Part shown: one piece after another, positions 24,006-35,838 of the stretch | Position numbering within the stretch: the first letter of the stretch is position 1 | Layout: the number at the start of each line of letters is the position of its first letter | Assembly (NCBI GenBank): GCA_905250125.1 | Contig: CAJNOL010000183.1 | Coordinates: 124,001 to 188,000 of the forward strand | Source: Rotaria sordida | Lineage: Eukaryota > Rotifera > Eurotatoria > Philodinida > Philodinidae | DNA length: 64,000 nucleotides | Direction: 5' to 3' | The notes under the pieces: model-generated | The model's input: only the letters and a program-made list of their open reading frames with translations | Database searches by the model: none | What the model was told of the DNA's origin: nothing | Translations under genes and position numbers: made by a program

Positions 24006-24585
24006 TTAAGGTGGTATAAAAACATCGAGAAAAAAATTTCAAGGACACTATTCTCGTGAGGAAATTTTGCGCCTTGTTTTACTGATATTCTGAATTAGCA
24101 TCTCAAATTGAGTGAATTTAGTTGTATTTCAAATATTTTCAGAAACTTTTTTCTTTGTCAAACCATTCACAACTGGTCTTCTCAGGGTTGGATCAACAAA
24201 TGAGTTTCATCAAAAAAATCATTTTAACAATGGGAGTCACGTTCTAAGATCATAAAACGATAGTAGAACTCCAAATAGCAGATGACTAAACAATAACAAC
24301 AGAATTTTCATAAAATTCATTTGTTGATTCAACCTTGAGGGAGATCAGTTGTAAATTTTTCGATGAAAAAAAAGTTTGGGAAAATATTCGAAATACAACT
24401 AAATCCACTCAATTTGAGGTGCTGATTCAAAATATTATATTAGTTTTCAACTCAATCGTAATTTTTTGATCAAAATCTACTGAATATCATTATAAAAACG
24501 GCTAAAAACCTTGTCTCGAGAAAAATGTCTTTAGAATTTCTTCAAGTAGCCAGTGTTTTCCTCGATGTTTTTATACCATTCTGAA
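24006..24585. mobile_element. Foldback element
   Basis: GGTATAAAAACATCGAG near 24013 is answered inverted by CTCGATGTTTTTATACC near 24562. Inner blocks such as CAAATTGAGTGAATTTAGTT and GTATTTCAAATATTTTC are answered by AACTAAATCCACTCAATTTG and AAATATTCGAAATAC. Arms are about 250 bases with a spacer near 24250. Confidence 0.75.
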
Positions 24586-25109
24586 GCTCTTGAAAAGTAC
24601 TATAGAACCATATGATAATAGCTCGATTGCTCATGAGCTGTGTAATGCGGTGTGAAGCAAAGTATTTCTGTAGTCGGTCGTGTATGCATTCGACCTTCAT
24701 ACTTTGTGTGTTTTTCACTGTAAAAAAAATCTGTAAATTGTGTCGCGGTGACCTAGAGAATGGCGAGTCGCTAGAAACTCGTTCGATCTTTGTCAGAGAG
24801 ATCGATGTCTCGAGATGATACAAACATTTTTGAATCTTCAATATACGTTTTTGTTCATCTTCAGTAAGTTTTTCAAAACACCGATTTGGTCTCCATCTTT
24901 TACATGAGATAATGAAAATCTTCGACAGGATAGAATCAACTCCAGGTAAAATTGTTTCTAGTTCTTACTTTAATTCAAACCCCATTGTTGAAATTTGAGA
25001 TCATTTCACACCATATTTATGTGGTCATTTGTAAATTTTCTTTTTCTTTTACTTATCACACAGGCATAGAATTTGATCATTTTCTGTTAAAATGATTTCG
25101 AGAACGAAG

Positions 25110-25590
25110 AATCAGAAAATACACAGATAGATGCTTTTGTACTGTCCTTTTTCCATACGAAACTCTTGTATTTGAAATCAAAACAAATTATACCACTTAA
25201 CTTATACACCTTTGTTACGCTATAAATAGTAGAAATAAAAAAGCTTATTTCAGTCTCAGAAACAAGGATATATCAAATGAAACTTAACATAGCGCATTGT
25301 TCTAAATTTCATCCTCTGTCTATAAAGACAGTAACGCGTAGAAACTTGCTATATATTGAGTGAGATCTGTACTTCGGATGTTGCTAAGACGGCGGTAAGC
25401 TTTTTACTCCAGCTATTCATAGTGTAACAAAGTTATATAACTTAAGTGATATAATTTGTTTTGATTTCAAATACAAGAGTTTTGCACGGAAAAAGATTCC
25501 TTACAAATCCATGCTGTTAAAACAACTTTTATCTTCTTCGATACGTGAATAAGACAATACAAGAACCTCTATCTGTGATTGGTGTATACA
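25110..25590. mobile_element. Foldback element with one arm expanded
   Basis: CTTGTATTTGAAATCAAAAC followed by AAATTATACCACTTAACTTA on the left is matched inverted by TAAGTGATATAATTTG and GTTTTGATTTCAAATACAAG on the right. The outer block ACAGATAGATGCTTTTGTAC recurs inverted near 25560-25580 after about 70 extra bases on the right arm only. Confidence 0.68.
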
Positions 25591-26754
25591 TAGAAGATGA
25601 CTAAGACAATTTTTCAACATGAAATGTCGATTCAAATAGAATACCTGATGCAGTTTGTAGTGCCCATGCTAATTATATATTGAACAATAAAATAAGGTAA
25701 ACGTTATAGGAATTCCGGAGAGCACAAATTGTTTTATTGAATCGTGTATTATAACGAACATTTTAACTTAGAACATGCAGTTTGCAAAAATAAGTGTTTG
25801 AACACTTTTAGAAGAATGAAAATGGCATTTTATAATTATATCGTCATTCATAATTAATGATTCTAGCACATCTCATCTAGCTGTTAAGATATACACAAAA
25901 GAATATAAATCTATCTATTACATAGCTGAGTAATTTTAATATCTACTTTATATACTGATAGTTCAAATAGTGCTCTATATTTTCTATAATATTTTACCAT
26001 CCTTTAGTTAGTATAATCATATAATAATTTCAATCAAAGCTGTTTACCTCTGATTTCCTTAGATAAGTAAAACTTTCGATTCTACAATACATTCTGTACT
26101 GTTGAGTATATTCAGGCGAGAGTTATTTATAATATAACTATATTTTGTTTTCGGCGATTAGGCTCTACCTCTTAAAATAGTTGAAAGATGATATGAATAG
26201 TTTCGTAGAGATCGAAAAGACGTTAAAGACGAAGAACGGCCTGCCAGACCTGTAATTCAGACCAAATCTTTCGTGAACACCCTCAAGGTCAACTGTTACG
26301 ATACCTAGCTAGTCGTAAGCTCTTCAGGTTTACGATGATCGGAGACTATTCGTTGGATGTCGGTGTGAGTATAAGTTAACAAACGGTCCACATTCACATC
26401 TAAGATATATCAAGCTTACATAAGGCACAAAGATGAAGTTTCCATGCAAAATAATAGAAAAACTACTTTTGCGTCTTCTGTAGGATTGATGTATCGCAGT
26501 CAAAAAACATCATAGAGAGTTGGAAGATGTTACATATTGTACGTAACTGTTTATTCTATCATTCTTGGTTTCCATTTTCAAATTTCAGGAACTAAAAACT
26601 CAGGTTTTGGCTTTTCAAAGATTCTGTTCCTGAGAAACTAACAATCATTTTCACCTTCGAAAACTCTGTGGGAAATGAGGATATGGGTCGTTTGTTAATT
26701 CATAGCCAATATCCACAACCTTTTCCTCCAATTTTTGTGCAATGAAGTTATTAA

Positions 26755-26946
26755 TCAATGAAAGCTAGAAAATTGTTTTCTCCATATTTTTTCTCGATAA
26801 TATTCCGCATAAATCTTCATTGGATCGTACACATCTTCGAATTTTCCATTACTATCTTGAGCTAAAATTTGAGCATTAAATAATTCATTAATGAATTGCA
26901 ACACAATCTTTGTTCTTTCTTTATGTTCTATATGTAGTGTATTCAT
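26755..26946 (-). CDS. Unrecognised 63-residue reading frame, possibly an exon or gene remnant
   Basis: The frame starts MNTLHIEHKERTK and ends WRKQFSSFH. It reads like real protein (mixed charged and hydrophobic residues, FINELFNAQILAQD, YDPMKIYAEYYREK), unlike the low-complexity frames around it. No family was recognised. It may be a small gene, a terminal exon of an undetected gene, or a decayed copy. No neighbouring exon could be linked to it by splice phase. Confidence 0.28.
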   Translation of the reverse strand: MNTLHIEHKERTKIVLQFINELFNAQILAQDSNGKFEDVYDPMKIYAEYYREKIWRKQFSSFH

Positions 26947-27567
26947 ATATTTTAGTTGATTTTAAATCATTTGTTCAGGAAATAATTAGTTATACTGATC
27001 ACGTTACTAAGTGCTTCATCATAGATCCAAAAATAAGCAATTACGACAATTTTAACTAGATGGCATTCGAGTTTTTATGATTATGGTTTTTCTTTTATCA
27101 TCATCACTATTTACCAATTAATATTTCGGACTGACAGGTGAAAGGAAAATATGAATGTTGATGGCACACCACATTTAGAATAAAAAAAATTCAATGTGTC
27201 TATTTGATTTTGATATATGAAATAAGCGAAGTTTTCTAAAAAAAAAAGATAATTTCGTTGTCTGACAACAACAATTCATGATGTTTTACAGTAGGCGTAT
27301 TTAGGTTTGATATGAAGAAAATGTAATGAAAAAAAATTGTCAGTTTTCGTCGGTTGCTCTCATGTTAAATAGCACTATTGAGTACCTAGTAAAAAAGTTC
27401 CGAAACAATTATATCATTTTTTTTTCTTCAATAGAGATTTATCTCTATTATTAGTCTGATCAACGTAACCTTTTTTTACAAAACTGTTTATAAAAATCAG
27501 TTTGATTAGAATTATATATAAAAAAAAAGAAATTTATTTCACACAATAGAAAAAAAATATGTTTTGT

Positions 27568-30500
27568 TTAGTCAAGTTCCAATGCACAACAACGTGGTGT
27601 TGCTCCACCTGCACACCAACAATCAAAACAAATATTTAACGGTACAGGATCAGTAACTGTTGGTGCTGTTCCAGTTGGTTTTGGTCGAAGACTTCTACAA
27701 ACAATACATTGAAGTGAATGTGGATAACCCATCGAACCATGTTTTTGACAAAGGCGTGCTTCACGTTTGAAAGCATTTGCTTGTGCCATATTTCCTCCCA
27801 TAATCATATTAGTACAAATTAAACATGAACTTTTTGCCATTGTAAATGGACCTAGTTTAAATTGCATGGCACATATATGGCATAAGTAAGCACGTTGACT
27901 TAAAGGAGTATCGGCATGAGGAATATATTTTGTACAACGACGTCTCTAAATATAATTAAAACAATATATTGATTGTAATATTTTATAATTTAACTATTTT
28001 ATAAAATAAATATTCTTACGCGTAGATATGCTTGTCGATCTATTCGACTAATTTTACGTGATTCTGACGAACGTAAATATGTAACAAGCTCTTTATACAT
28101 ATGACCTTGTTCATAATGATATGGAATACGACGAGAAGAAAAATCTTTAATTGTTGAATGTTTAAGATAAAAATCAGCCATAAAACTATTTAAAGAACGT
28201 ATTTCATCTGTATTTTCTTTTAAACAACGTTTTTGTAATATCTAATGAATAAAAATTATTATATACATATTCATAATTTGAATCTAAACCTGTTCAAGTG
28301 ATGCATGACGATAAATAACAAGTTGATGTCCATCCATCCATGTTGTATCAAGAAATGTTTTCAAATGTCGTTGTATTGTTGACCATGTCATTCGATTTAC
28401 AAGAATTTGATTATTTTCATCTGTAGTTTTGTTCATAAAATGTTGAAGCATACTAACTATATCGGATTCAAGTATACCAACATTTGATATAATTAATAAT
28501 TTAAAAAACTAAAAACAAAAGAACTATCTATTATTTATTTTAAATTATTATCTAAAATTCTAGACATACAGCATCAAGAAGTGATTGATTATTAATAATT
28601 GTATAAACTTCATTCAATAATACATGAAGTAATTCTTCTATTGTTTGTGGATATGTTGTCAGACGACTTGTTACAAGTGAATAATCACCAAATTGACGAA
28701 GGTTTTCACATATAGAAGATAAATAAAGAGCATGTTCACAACCTTTATTGTTCAAAAGTAAAGATATTTGTTCTGGTTCAAGAGTCTATTTTATAAAGTA
28801 AACATGCAATTAATTAAAATATATTCAAATACAAAAAATATGTTGAGAATTGGGATGTGCAGTATTAGTGTAAATACGAAACAGTGAATCACTGACACAG
28901 AATCCACTGATGCACTGATTACACTGATGTTCGCGTTAGTTTTAACATTGAGACATCAAGTCTGTTGTAATATGTTGGGTTTCTAGTGGTGTGTTTCAAT
29001 GCTTCAATGAACATGAGTGGCACTGTGTCAGTGTGCACTAACTATACTGAGCCGGTGATTTCGACGGTCAGTAAACTGAAACTGCACATCCCTAGATGAG
29101 ATGAAAGAACAACAAAACGAAGTTAATATAAATCTTAACAGAAGAATAATAAAAGAAGTTTAATTCAAAGAATTGTCCATTGTGTATGAACCATTAACTT
29201 TTATTTATTTAATTAAAAAAGAAAAAGAATTTTATCTGAAATTATTTTCTTGCTCGTTTATGTTGGTGATGATCAAGATTATCTTTGTGTACACCTCTTC
29301 AACCTGTTGGTTAACTTATTTTGTCTTTTTTTTTCTTATATCTCCATTGTCGATACCTTTTTCTTCATGTACGATTTCCACTTAGTTCATAAATTCTTGT
29401 AGGTAGATGTACAAGGACCCTTAATTTATAACATCGTCTGTGCAGGTACTTGAATATCAATGTCTTCAAACCATAAATATATGCAATTTAAATACAGTCG
29501 ACATTTACAATAACGTGAAATAAAAGAGCACAAAAAAAAGTCACACACATATCTATAAATATTCAAATAAGAGAACTTTCTTCTATGAGCAAAGGAAGGC
29601 TAAAAATAATAAGAGATTATCCTTTTTTTTTGTCTAATAAACATTAACAATCTATTGATAGAATTGAAAATGTTTATCAACAGAAGTTTAAAACCAAGAA
29701 GAATTTCTTCATTTCCGATTGAATATTTTTAAAAGTTTTTAAAACAAAATTTTATATATATATATTTCTTAAATGAAAATTTATAAAATATCTTTAGTTT
29801 CTTTATAAAATCAAATTTATTATACAACAAAATGAATTTTTTTCATCAAAAATTATTCGTCATAAAATCAACACCAAAATATGCCAGAAAAAAAAGCCAC
29901 AAATTATTTAAAATAATGACCTTTCTCGTCATTATTTTAAAAGAAGAAAAAAAAGCTGCATACCAATCTTTTTATTTTCTTCATTTGCATGAAATAAACT
30001 AATCTTTAAAATATATCAAGATCGATTAATAGTTTTTTTTAGTCACAAAAAAGTAAATGACAAATTTTTTATCAAGCATATGTCATTATACAAATGAATA
30101 ACAACATTTTCTCTAAGCTACTATTATATAAATCAAATCATACTTTTTATCCATCAAATAAATACATCAAGAAACTACAGAAATCTCTCATGAAAATGTA
30201 CCAATATCAATTAATAATTTAAATCAAAATACAAAATTCACTAATCAATTATTCATTCCAAACAAACAAATGGAAAATATCATCAAAGAAGAACCACGAA
30301 GAAGAACAACTATATATCTTAGTGATATTCATGTAAAGAACGTTGATTATTTTCAACCAGCATCAACCATGATATCATCTTCGAATACTCATGAAACTGA
30401 AATACATGTAGATAAATTTCATCAAACAGAAGATAATGATAATGAAAAAATTGAATTAACTACACTTAATAATCATTTTGAAAATTATCTTAATAAAATC

Positions 30501-33500
30501 AAAATTTTAGCTAATATAAATATTAATCTTCGTCATGAAATTGTTAATATTTTACAAACATATATGGGACATATGAAAGAAGAAAAACAAAATGATAATA
30601 ATAATAATTCTAATTCATCAGAAATTGAATTTAATAATTTACGTCGACAATTAAATAATGAATTACAAAAATTGATATCAATACAAACACGTTTACAACG
30701 TGCTGATTATGATACAAAATACTATAAAAATAAAGTAAAATTATTTTCAAAATCGAATCAATATGAAATAATTCAACAACAGCTTAATGTTAATTTATAT
30801 GAATTAAATCTATTAAAAGAACAATTTGAAAAACAACAAGAAAGTTTACTAGTAAAATAATTTATTTTATTCTACTTTTTTATTTCAATACTAGTTCAAA
30901 TTGAATGGATAAACACGATTTTTGAAATTCATTTTAGCTTTGAGAATTTTCCAGAGTTATGTCGCATAAAACATAATCGAAAAGAATTTTCAAATTGTTT
31001 GAATAAATCGAAATTAAAAGAGATTATAGCTGCAACATAGGATACTTATTCAGCAATACTTCCTTCCCAATCGTAACATCTCAACATTCATATCTAGAGT
31101 TGTACAGGACCAAGCTTCTTAGTCCCGATCTCGATAACTTTTATTTCCAATATTCTAAGTCATAGTCCCGATAAATCTGATCCAATTTCGATTTTGATCT
31201 AGAGAAAACTATTTCAGAATTTATTTGTAGAATATTTAAAAAAATCCCTCAATACTTGTTTTTGATTTATTTAGTCGATGAATAGTACCTTTTTCTGTCA
31301 TATCTCCCGCTCATAATCATAGAATATTTAACTATAATCTTTAGTTTAAATCCGGACAACTTTTTTTCTCGTGGTGCCGGTTAGAAAGTTGATTACACAT
31401 ATCTATAGTTCTGTTTATTAGTATGACGAATATTGTCAGTTTTGGAAAAGCATTCAATCGGATTTGAGAATCAGAGCTTCTATTGAGACTTTTCCGTTCG
31501 ATAGTATATCATAAATTCCACATGAAAGCTAAACAACGAATTTCTCATGCTAAAAATACATATCAAAATGCTGACGAATGAAATCTTCTATTTCTCTTCT
31601 AAACATAGATCTGCATTCTTCTTTCTCTTTAGTCATACAAAAGACAATACAACGAATATATGTTAAAATTAATTGAATACACAAATGAATATAATAAAAT
31701 AGCATATGAACGTATGCAAAATGAAAATTCTTTATATACTCTTAACGAACAATTATTATTTGAACATGAATATAGTAAAAAATGTCAAGAAGAATTTGAA
31801 CAATTAGAAAAAATTCAATATGATTTTAATAATGAATTTAATAAAACAGAATTTAAAAAAATAATTGAAAAAATTCGGTTTGTATTTATTATTTAAAAAA
31901 TAAAATTTCTCGATGTTTTTGTTTTTTGCTTTTAGTCAAGATTATGAAAGTTATAATGAAATTCAAGTATCAGAATTAGAACTATTCTATAAAACAAAAA
32001 TTGATTTAATGCAAAATAATTTTCAAGAAAATGAAAGTGAAAATCATTCAGAAGAAATAAAACACTTAGAAGAACAAAATCAATCACTTGAAAAAAAATT
32101 AAGTAAACAATATATATTTTATTTTATTTTTTGTATTTCTAAAACAAATCTTTTGTTTTCGTGTTCTTTTTTATTTTAAAGAACAACTTAAAAATGAGCT
32201 TCATCATATAAGTGAACAAAATCAACAACAATACGAATTATCATATAATGAATATCATCAATTACAAATTCAAGTATCTGATATAGAATCTCTTATTTTA
32301 GATTTACGCAATAATACAATTCAATTATCATCAGAAATAAATACATATCGATGTTTATTGACTAATCTTGTTTCATCATTTCAACAGACAAACAAACCTT
32401 CTTCTCATAGACAACAAGCAAATAATATTATTTTTCATTTTCGAAATGGATTACTCTATGTTAGAATTTAAAGTATGAGAAAAAAAAACAACATTTTAGT
32501 ATTAGTATCTGTAATTGCTTTTTCTTTAAACTTACTTTATTAAAACGATGAAAAAATTGTTCAATATATGATTGACGTTGTTCAATTGTTAATGGTTGAA
32601 GTTGTAAATTATAATGAATATGATTAAGAATTGTTTCATATAATTTTAAATTTGTTTCACAACTAATTATAATATATGTATGATCAGTCATTAATTCATT
32701 AAGATTAGAAAATGGAAATTCTTCTTTATATTTTCTATTGTGATGAATATCACCCTAGAAGAATTTGAAATTTTTAAAAGATAATATCAATGTTAACTTA
32801 CTTTATCTAATCCATCAACAATAATAAGAAGTGGAATAGGTAAAAGTCCAATAGCATCTGATAGAAATGTATCATCGGTTATCTTAAGTCGTTCACCTGT
32901 TTTTGGAGATATTAAATTATTTTCCTCTAAATAATAGAAAAATATCTTTTTATTTATCTCTTTTTGTCTTATTTAAATTTACCAAGATATTTATCTAACT
33001 TTTGTTTTAAACTAGTTAACATAAAATGACTAGCATTAGCATGAAATGCTCCATCAAGAAAATAATAGAAGAGAAAAAATTTGTTTTGAAATTTTTCCTA
33101 TTTAATATAAACACTAAAATAAATAAAGACAAGAAAAAAACATAATTTTTAGATTTACTTCGATATTTAATACAAATTTTCCAAGTAATATCGATTTTCC
33201 ATCACCTGATCGACCTGTTAAAGCCAAGAAAGGTTGAGCATTCTCACTTGTTGTGTCCGTTGCTAAGAAATTTTATTAAGAATAGTTTTAATATAAAAGG
33301 ATTTTTTTTCTTATTTACGACTGATTAATGTTAAATCTTTGTGATCGCCTGTTATATATTTGAATAAAAATGAAAATTCGTTAGGTCGATCAACAAAATA
33401 TTGAGTTTTATTAAGAAGAAATGTATTCATTTGTTTTTGTTCTAGAAACAAAAAAAAACACAACATAAACATGTTTTCTTTCTATTTGAAAATTTACCAG

Positions 33501-35838
33501 TATCCAATGAACTAGTATTGGTAAAATTAGCCGGATACCATTTTTGAATAGCTTGAATTAAAAATTTTCTTGCTTGTTCTTCAAATTCATGTAAACCATC
33601 AATTTTAACCTTACAACAAACATATATTCAAAATAAAAGAAAAACATAACATTCGATGTTTTTTTGCTTACTCGTTCACGTCCAGTTGATGAATCAAGAC
33701 CATTATAAAAACAATCATAATGAAAAATTTGTTCCGGCGGAAATATTTTTGGTAATTGATTTTTTAATTCTTGAATTTGACTTTGATTAAATTCATCTTT
33801 ATCACGAAATTTATCTTTATATTTATCAGGAAGATTACTAAGAATATTTTCTGATTTTCGTATTAAAAAAAATGCATTTGGATTATGTGTACGAAATGCA
33901 CCATGGATAAATTCCATTAATGTTATTGATGCTTCATCAATCCAACGATATCGTTCAATTATATTCTTTGGTAATTCATTAAGTTTTGGAACCCAACCAT
34001 ATCTAAATCAAACAAAAATTTTATTTCGAATCTTAACAAAAGAATATTTGAATGTTATGTGCAGAGGTGAAAAATCTACCGTTAAAATGAAAAATTTTCT
34101 CTTCCGTCTACTTAAAATAAATCTTTTTCCTTTTTAAAAGAACTTCGTATACTGATTGCTACAAAATTTTATTAGCTAATTCCCAACACTATAAAGTTCT
34201 TATATAAATAATAGTTTTTTTTTAAAATTCCTTCTACACACGTGGGTGCATATTAGTAAATTCTACAGGTCTGGCACTATCCATGCGGATAAATTTATTG
34301 TCATTGACCTGCATGACATGTTATGAAATCAAGTGAAATAATAAGGAGTATGTATTAGAAAAAACAAAGAAAAAATAAAAATAAAAATAAAATAAAACCT
34401 CACTTATCACTAACAAGACCAATAAAGAACGGTTGACCATTATCTTCAAAACATCGATCAAGTTCTTCAAGACATGTTAATATTGTTTGTTCGGTCGTTG
34501 AATCTTTTGGAACCTAAATTAAGATAAATAACAAAATGTTTAACGAAATAATAAATTCTTTGTTTTTTTTTTGTTAGGAATATTCGATTTCATTTCTGAA
34601 GATTTTTCCATTCATTGGAAGTGTTTTCTTCTTAACAAATGACTATAGTAATCGATTAAAAAAATATGCGAACTAAATAGAAAAATGAACGATATTCACT
34701 TTGTTACATGCAGATTTTGGTAAATGTTTCCATGCAAAATAATTGATTTTCAACTAGTTGAATTTTTACAATCAATTTATCAAGGATGAAATACATAGGT
34801 ATTTGAGTCTTGTGGGACATTTTGAAAACAAAAAGGATTCGGAATTTGAAAAGAGTTTGTCCCACAGGACTCTAATAGATATACATCAAGAAATTATATT
34901 GAATGATGATTTCATAACACATTAGAGACTTACAAATGGGTTCAAATTTCATTCACACGAACATCATCTACAGAGGATAATAGGACATGATCTAAATTTA
35001 CTAATTAGAATAATATTCTGTTATTATATTCTTAGTTTTATCGTAGATTGGTTCTACTAATAATGAAGTTTTAATAAATTGAAGATATGTACGAAACGTT
35101 TTCAATGTTTGTTCCCAAATCATCGAAAAAGAAGAACCGAAGAGATTCAGAATTAGAACTATGAATATGCATCTTTGTAATATCAGCTAATGTCTTATGA
35201 AAACTTCTCGTGCGTTCTCTGTATATCTTTTTCAATTGAATATTTCGATGAGAGAAAAGCTACAAAACATTCATATTTTAACCATTAATATATATATGTT
35301 CTATTTCTAATAGTCAAAAAAAAACAGTCATAAGAGTTTAATTGCTTTAATCTTACTTACACCCCAACGAAGATCACAATCAATTATTTGAATACCTGCT
35401 GGTTCCATTTCATCACGTAATGCAGGAAATACCTTTCATTCGAAAAACAAAAAAAACGAATAATTTATATTTCATTATAAATAATTTTCTTACTTTTTTT
35501 ATAAGTACTTCTCGTTCATTGAAAAAATCTGTAAATGTAGATGAAACAAATATTCGTACAATTTTATTTGGTGTTTTTTGATTTCCATGATCATTATTAT
35601 ATTCCAAAGTTTGACTTGCAATATGTTCATGAAGTTTATCCCAAAAATTATTTTCATTTAATTGTGGTGTTTCACATTTAATATCAACATTAATAATACT
35701 TAATGGTGATTGCAATGATCCATTTTCTTCTATTGGACGAATTGTTTGTGTAATAGGTGGTAATTTACGATAATTTCTTTGAACATGAACTAAAGCTCGA
35801 AATGGAAAACGTTGTTGTGATTTACTTGGATGTGACAT
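27568..35838 (-). CDS. DUF4062-NACHT STAND NTPase with cysteine-rich C-terminus (fourteen exons)
   Basis: Exons 35838-35494, 35432-35361, 34513-34404, 34002-33672, 33609-33498, 33441-33319, 33262-33159, 33097-32983, 32926-32802, 32754-32536, 28785-28570, 28508-28290, 28241-28020 and 27945-27568 join to 896 residues. DUF4062 starts near residue 95 (RIFVSSTFTDFFNERE, then DCDLRWG). A NACHT ATPase follows, with Walker A GRSGDGKS (381-388) and Walker B LLIIVDGLDK (470-479), then winged-helix-like sequence. NPHP3, TEP1 and NWD1 share this arrangement, but instead of TPR or WD40 repeats the last 125 residues are rich in CxxC pairs (CHIC, CLIC, CIVC, CFDC), probably binding zinc. STAND proteins are ligand-triggered switches, often in defence or scaffolding; the role here is unknown. 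Intron 10 (28786-32535) contains a whole gene on the other strand. Confidence 0.85.
28850..29094. mobile_element. MITE-like element with TGGGATGTGCAGT ends
   Basis: The left end TGGGATGTGCAGT is answered by ACTGCACATCCCTA on the right. The interior is full of CACTGA/TCAGTG motifs in both orientations (CACTGACACAG, CACTGATG, CTGTGTCAGTG). It is non-coding and sits in intron 10 of the NACHT gene. Confidence 0.72.
29395..30269. other. AT-rich 5' flank of the nested intermediate filament gene
   Basis: Very AT-rich sequence. The reading frame of the filament gene is open from 30162 to its first ATG at 30270 without another ATG (IHQETTEISHEN and on), so an upstream coding exon is possible but was not found. 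Confidence 0.4.
30270..32471 (+). CDS. Intermediate filament protein (exons 30270-30851, 31633-31877, 31936-32102, 32182-32471)
   Basis: The four exons join to 427 residues. After a head of about 60 residues, the start of the alpha-helical rod is seen at 63-90 (LTTLNNHFENYLNKIKIL, the LNDRFASYIEKVR-type helix initiation motif). Heptad-rich coiled coil follows, with the coil 2 signature around RQDYESYNE and LELFYKTKI. The helix termination motif EINTYRCLL (383-391) closes the rod, followed by a 36-residue tail. No nuclear localisation signal, lamin tail domain or CaaX box is visible, so it is a cytoplasmic-type filament protein. The whole gene lies inside intron 10 of the NACHT gene on the opposite strand; its stop is 64 bases from the NACHT donor. 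Intron 1 is long (30852-31632). The start may extend upstream. Confidence 0.8.
34797..34882. repeat. Small inverted repeat in NACHT intron 2
   Basis: TATTTGAGTCTTGTGGGACA on the left is answered by TGTCCCACAGGACTCTAATA on the right, about 35 bases apart. It could form a hairpin and may be a remnant of a mobile element. Confidence 0.55.

Larger units (their letters stand above)
23431..27567. other. Repeat-rich intergenic region
   Basis: About 4.1 kb upstream of the M13 gene and downstream of the NACHT gene. It holds two palindromes (24006-24585 and 25110-25590) and a doubtful short reading frame (26755-26946). Nothing else is recognised. Confidence 0.5.

Noticed and set aside
24542..24841. 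Overlapping frames on both strands
   Set aside because: They start in the right arm of a foldback element, overlap each other and match no family.
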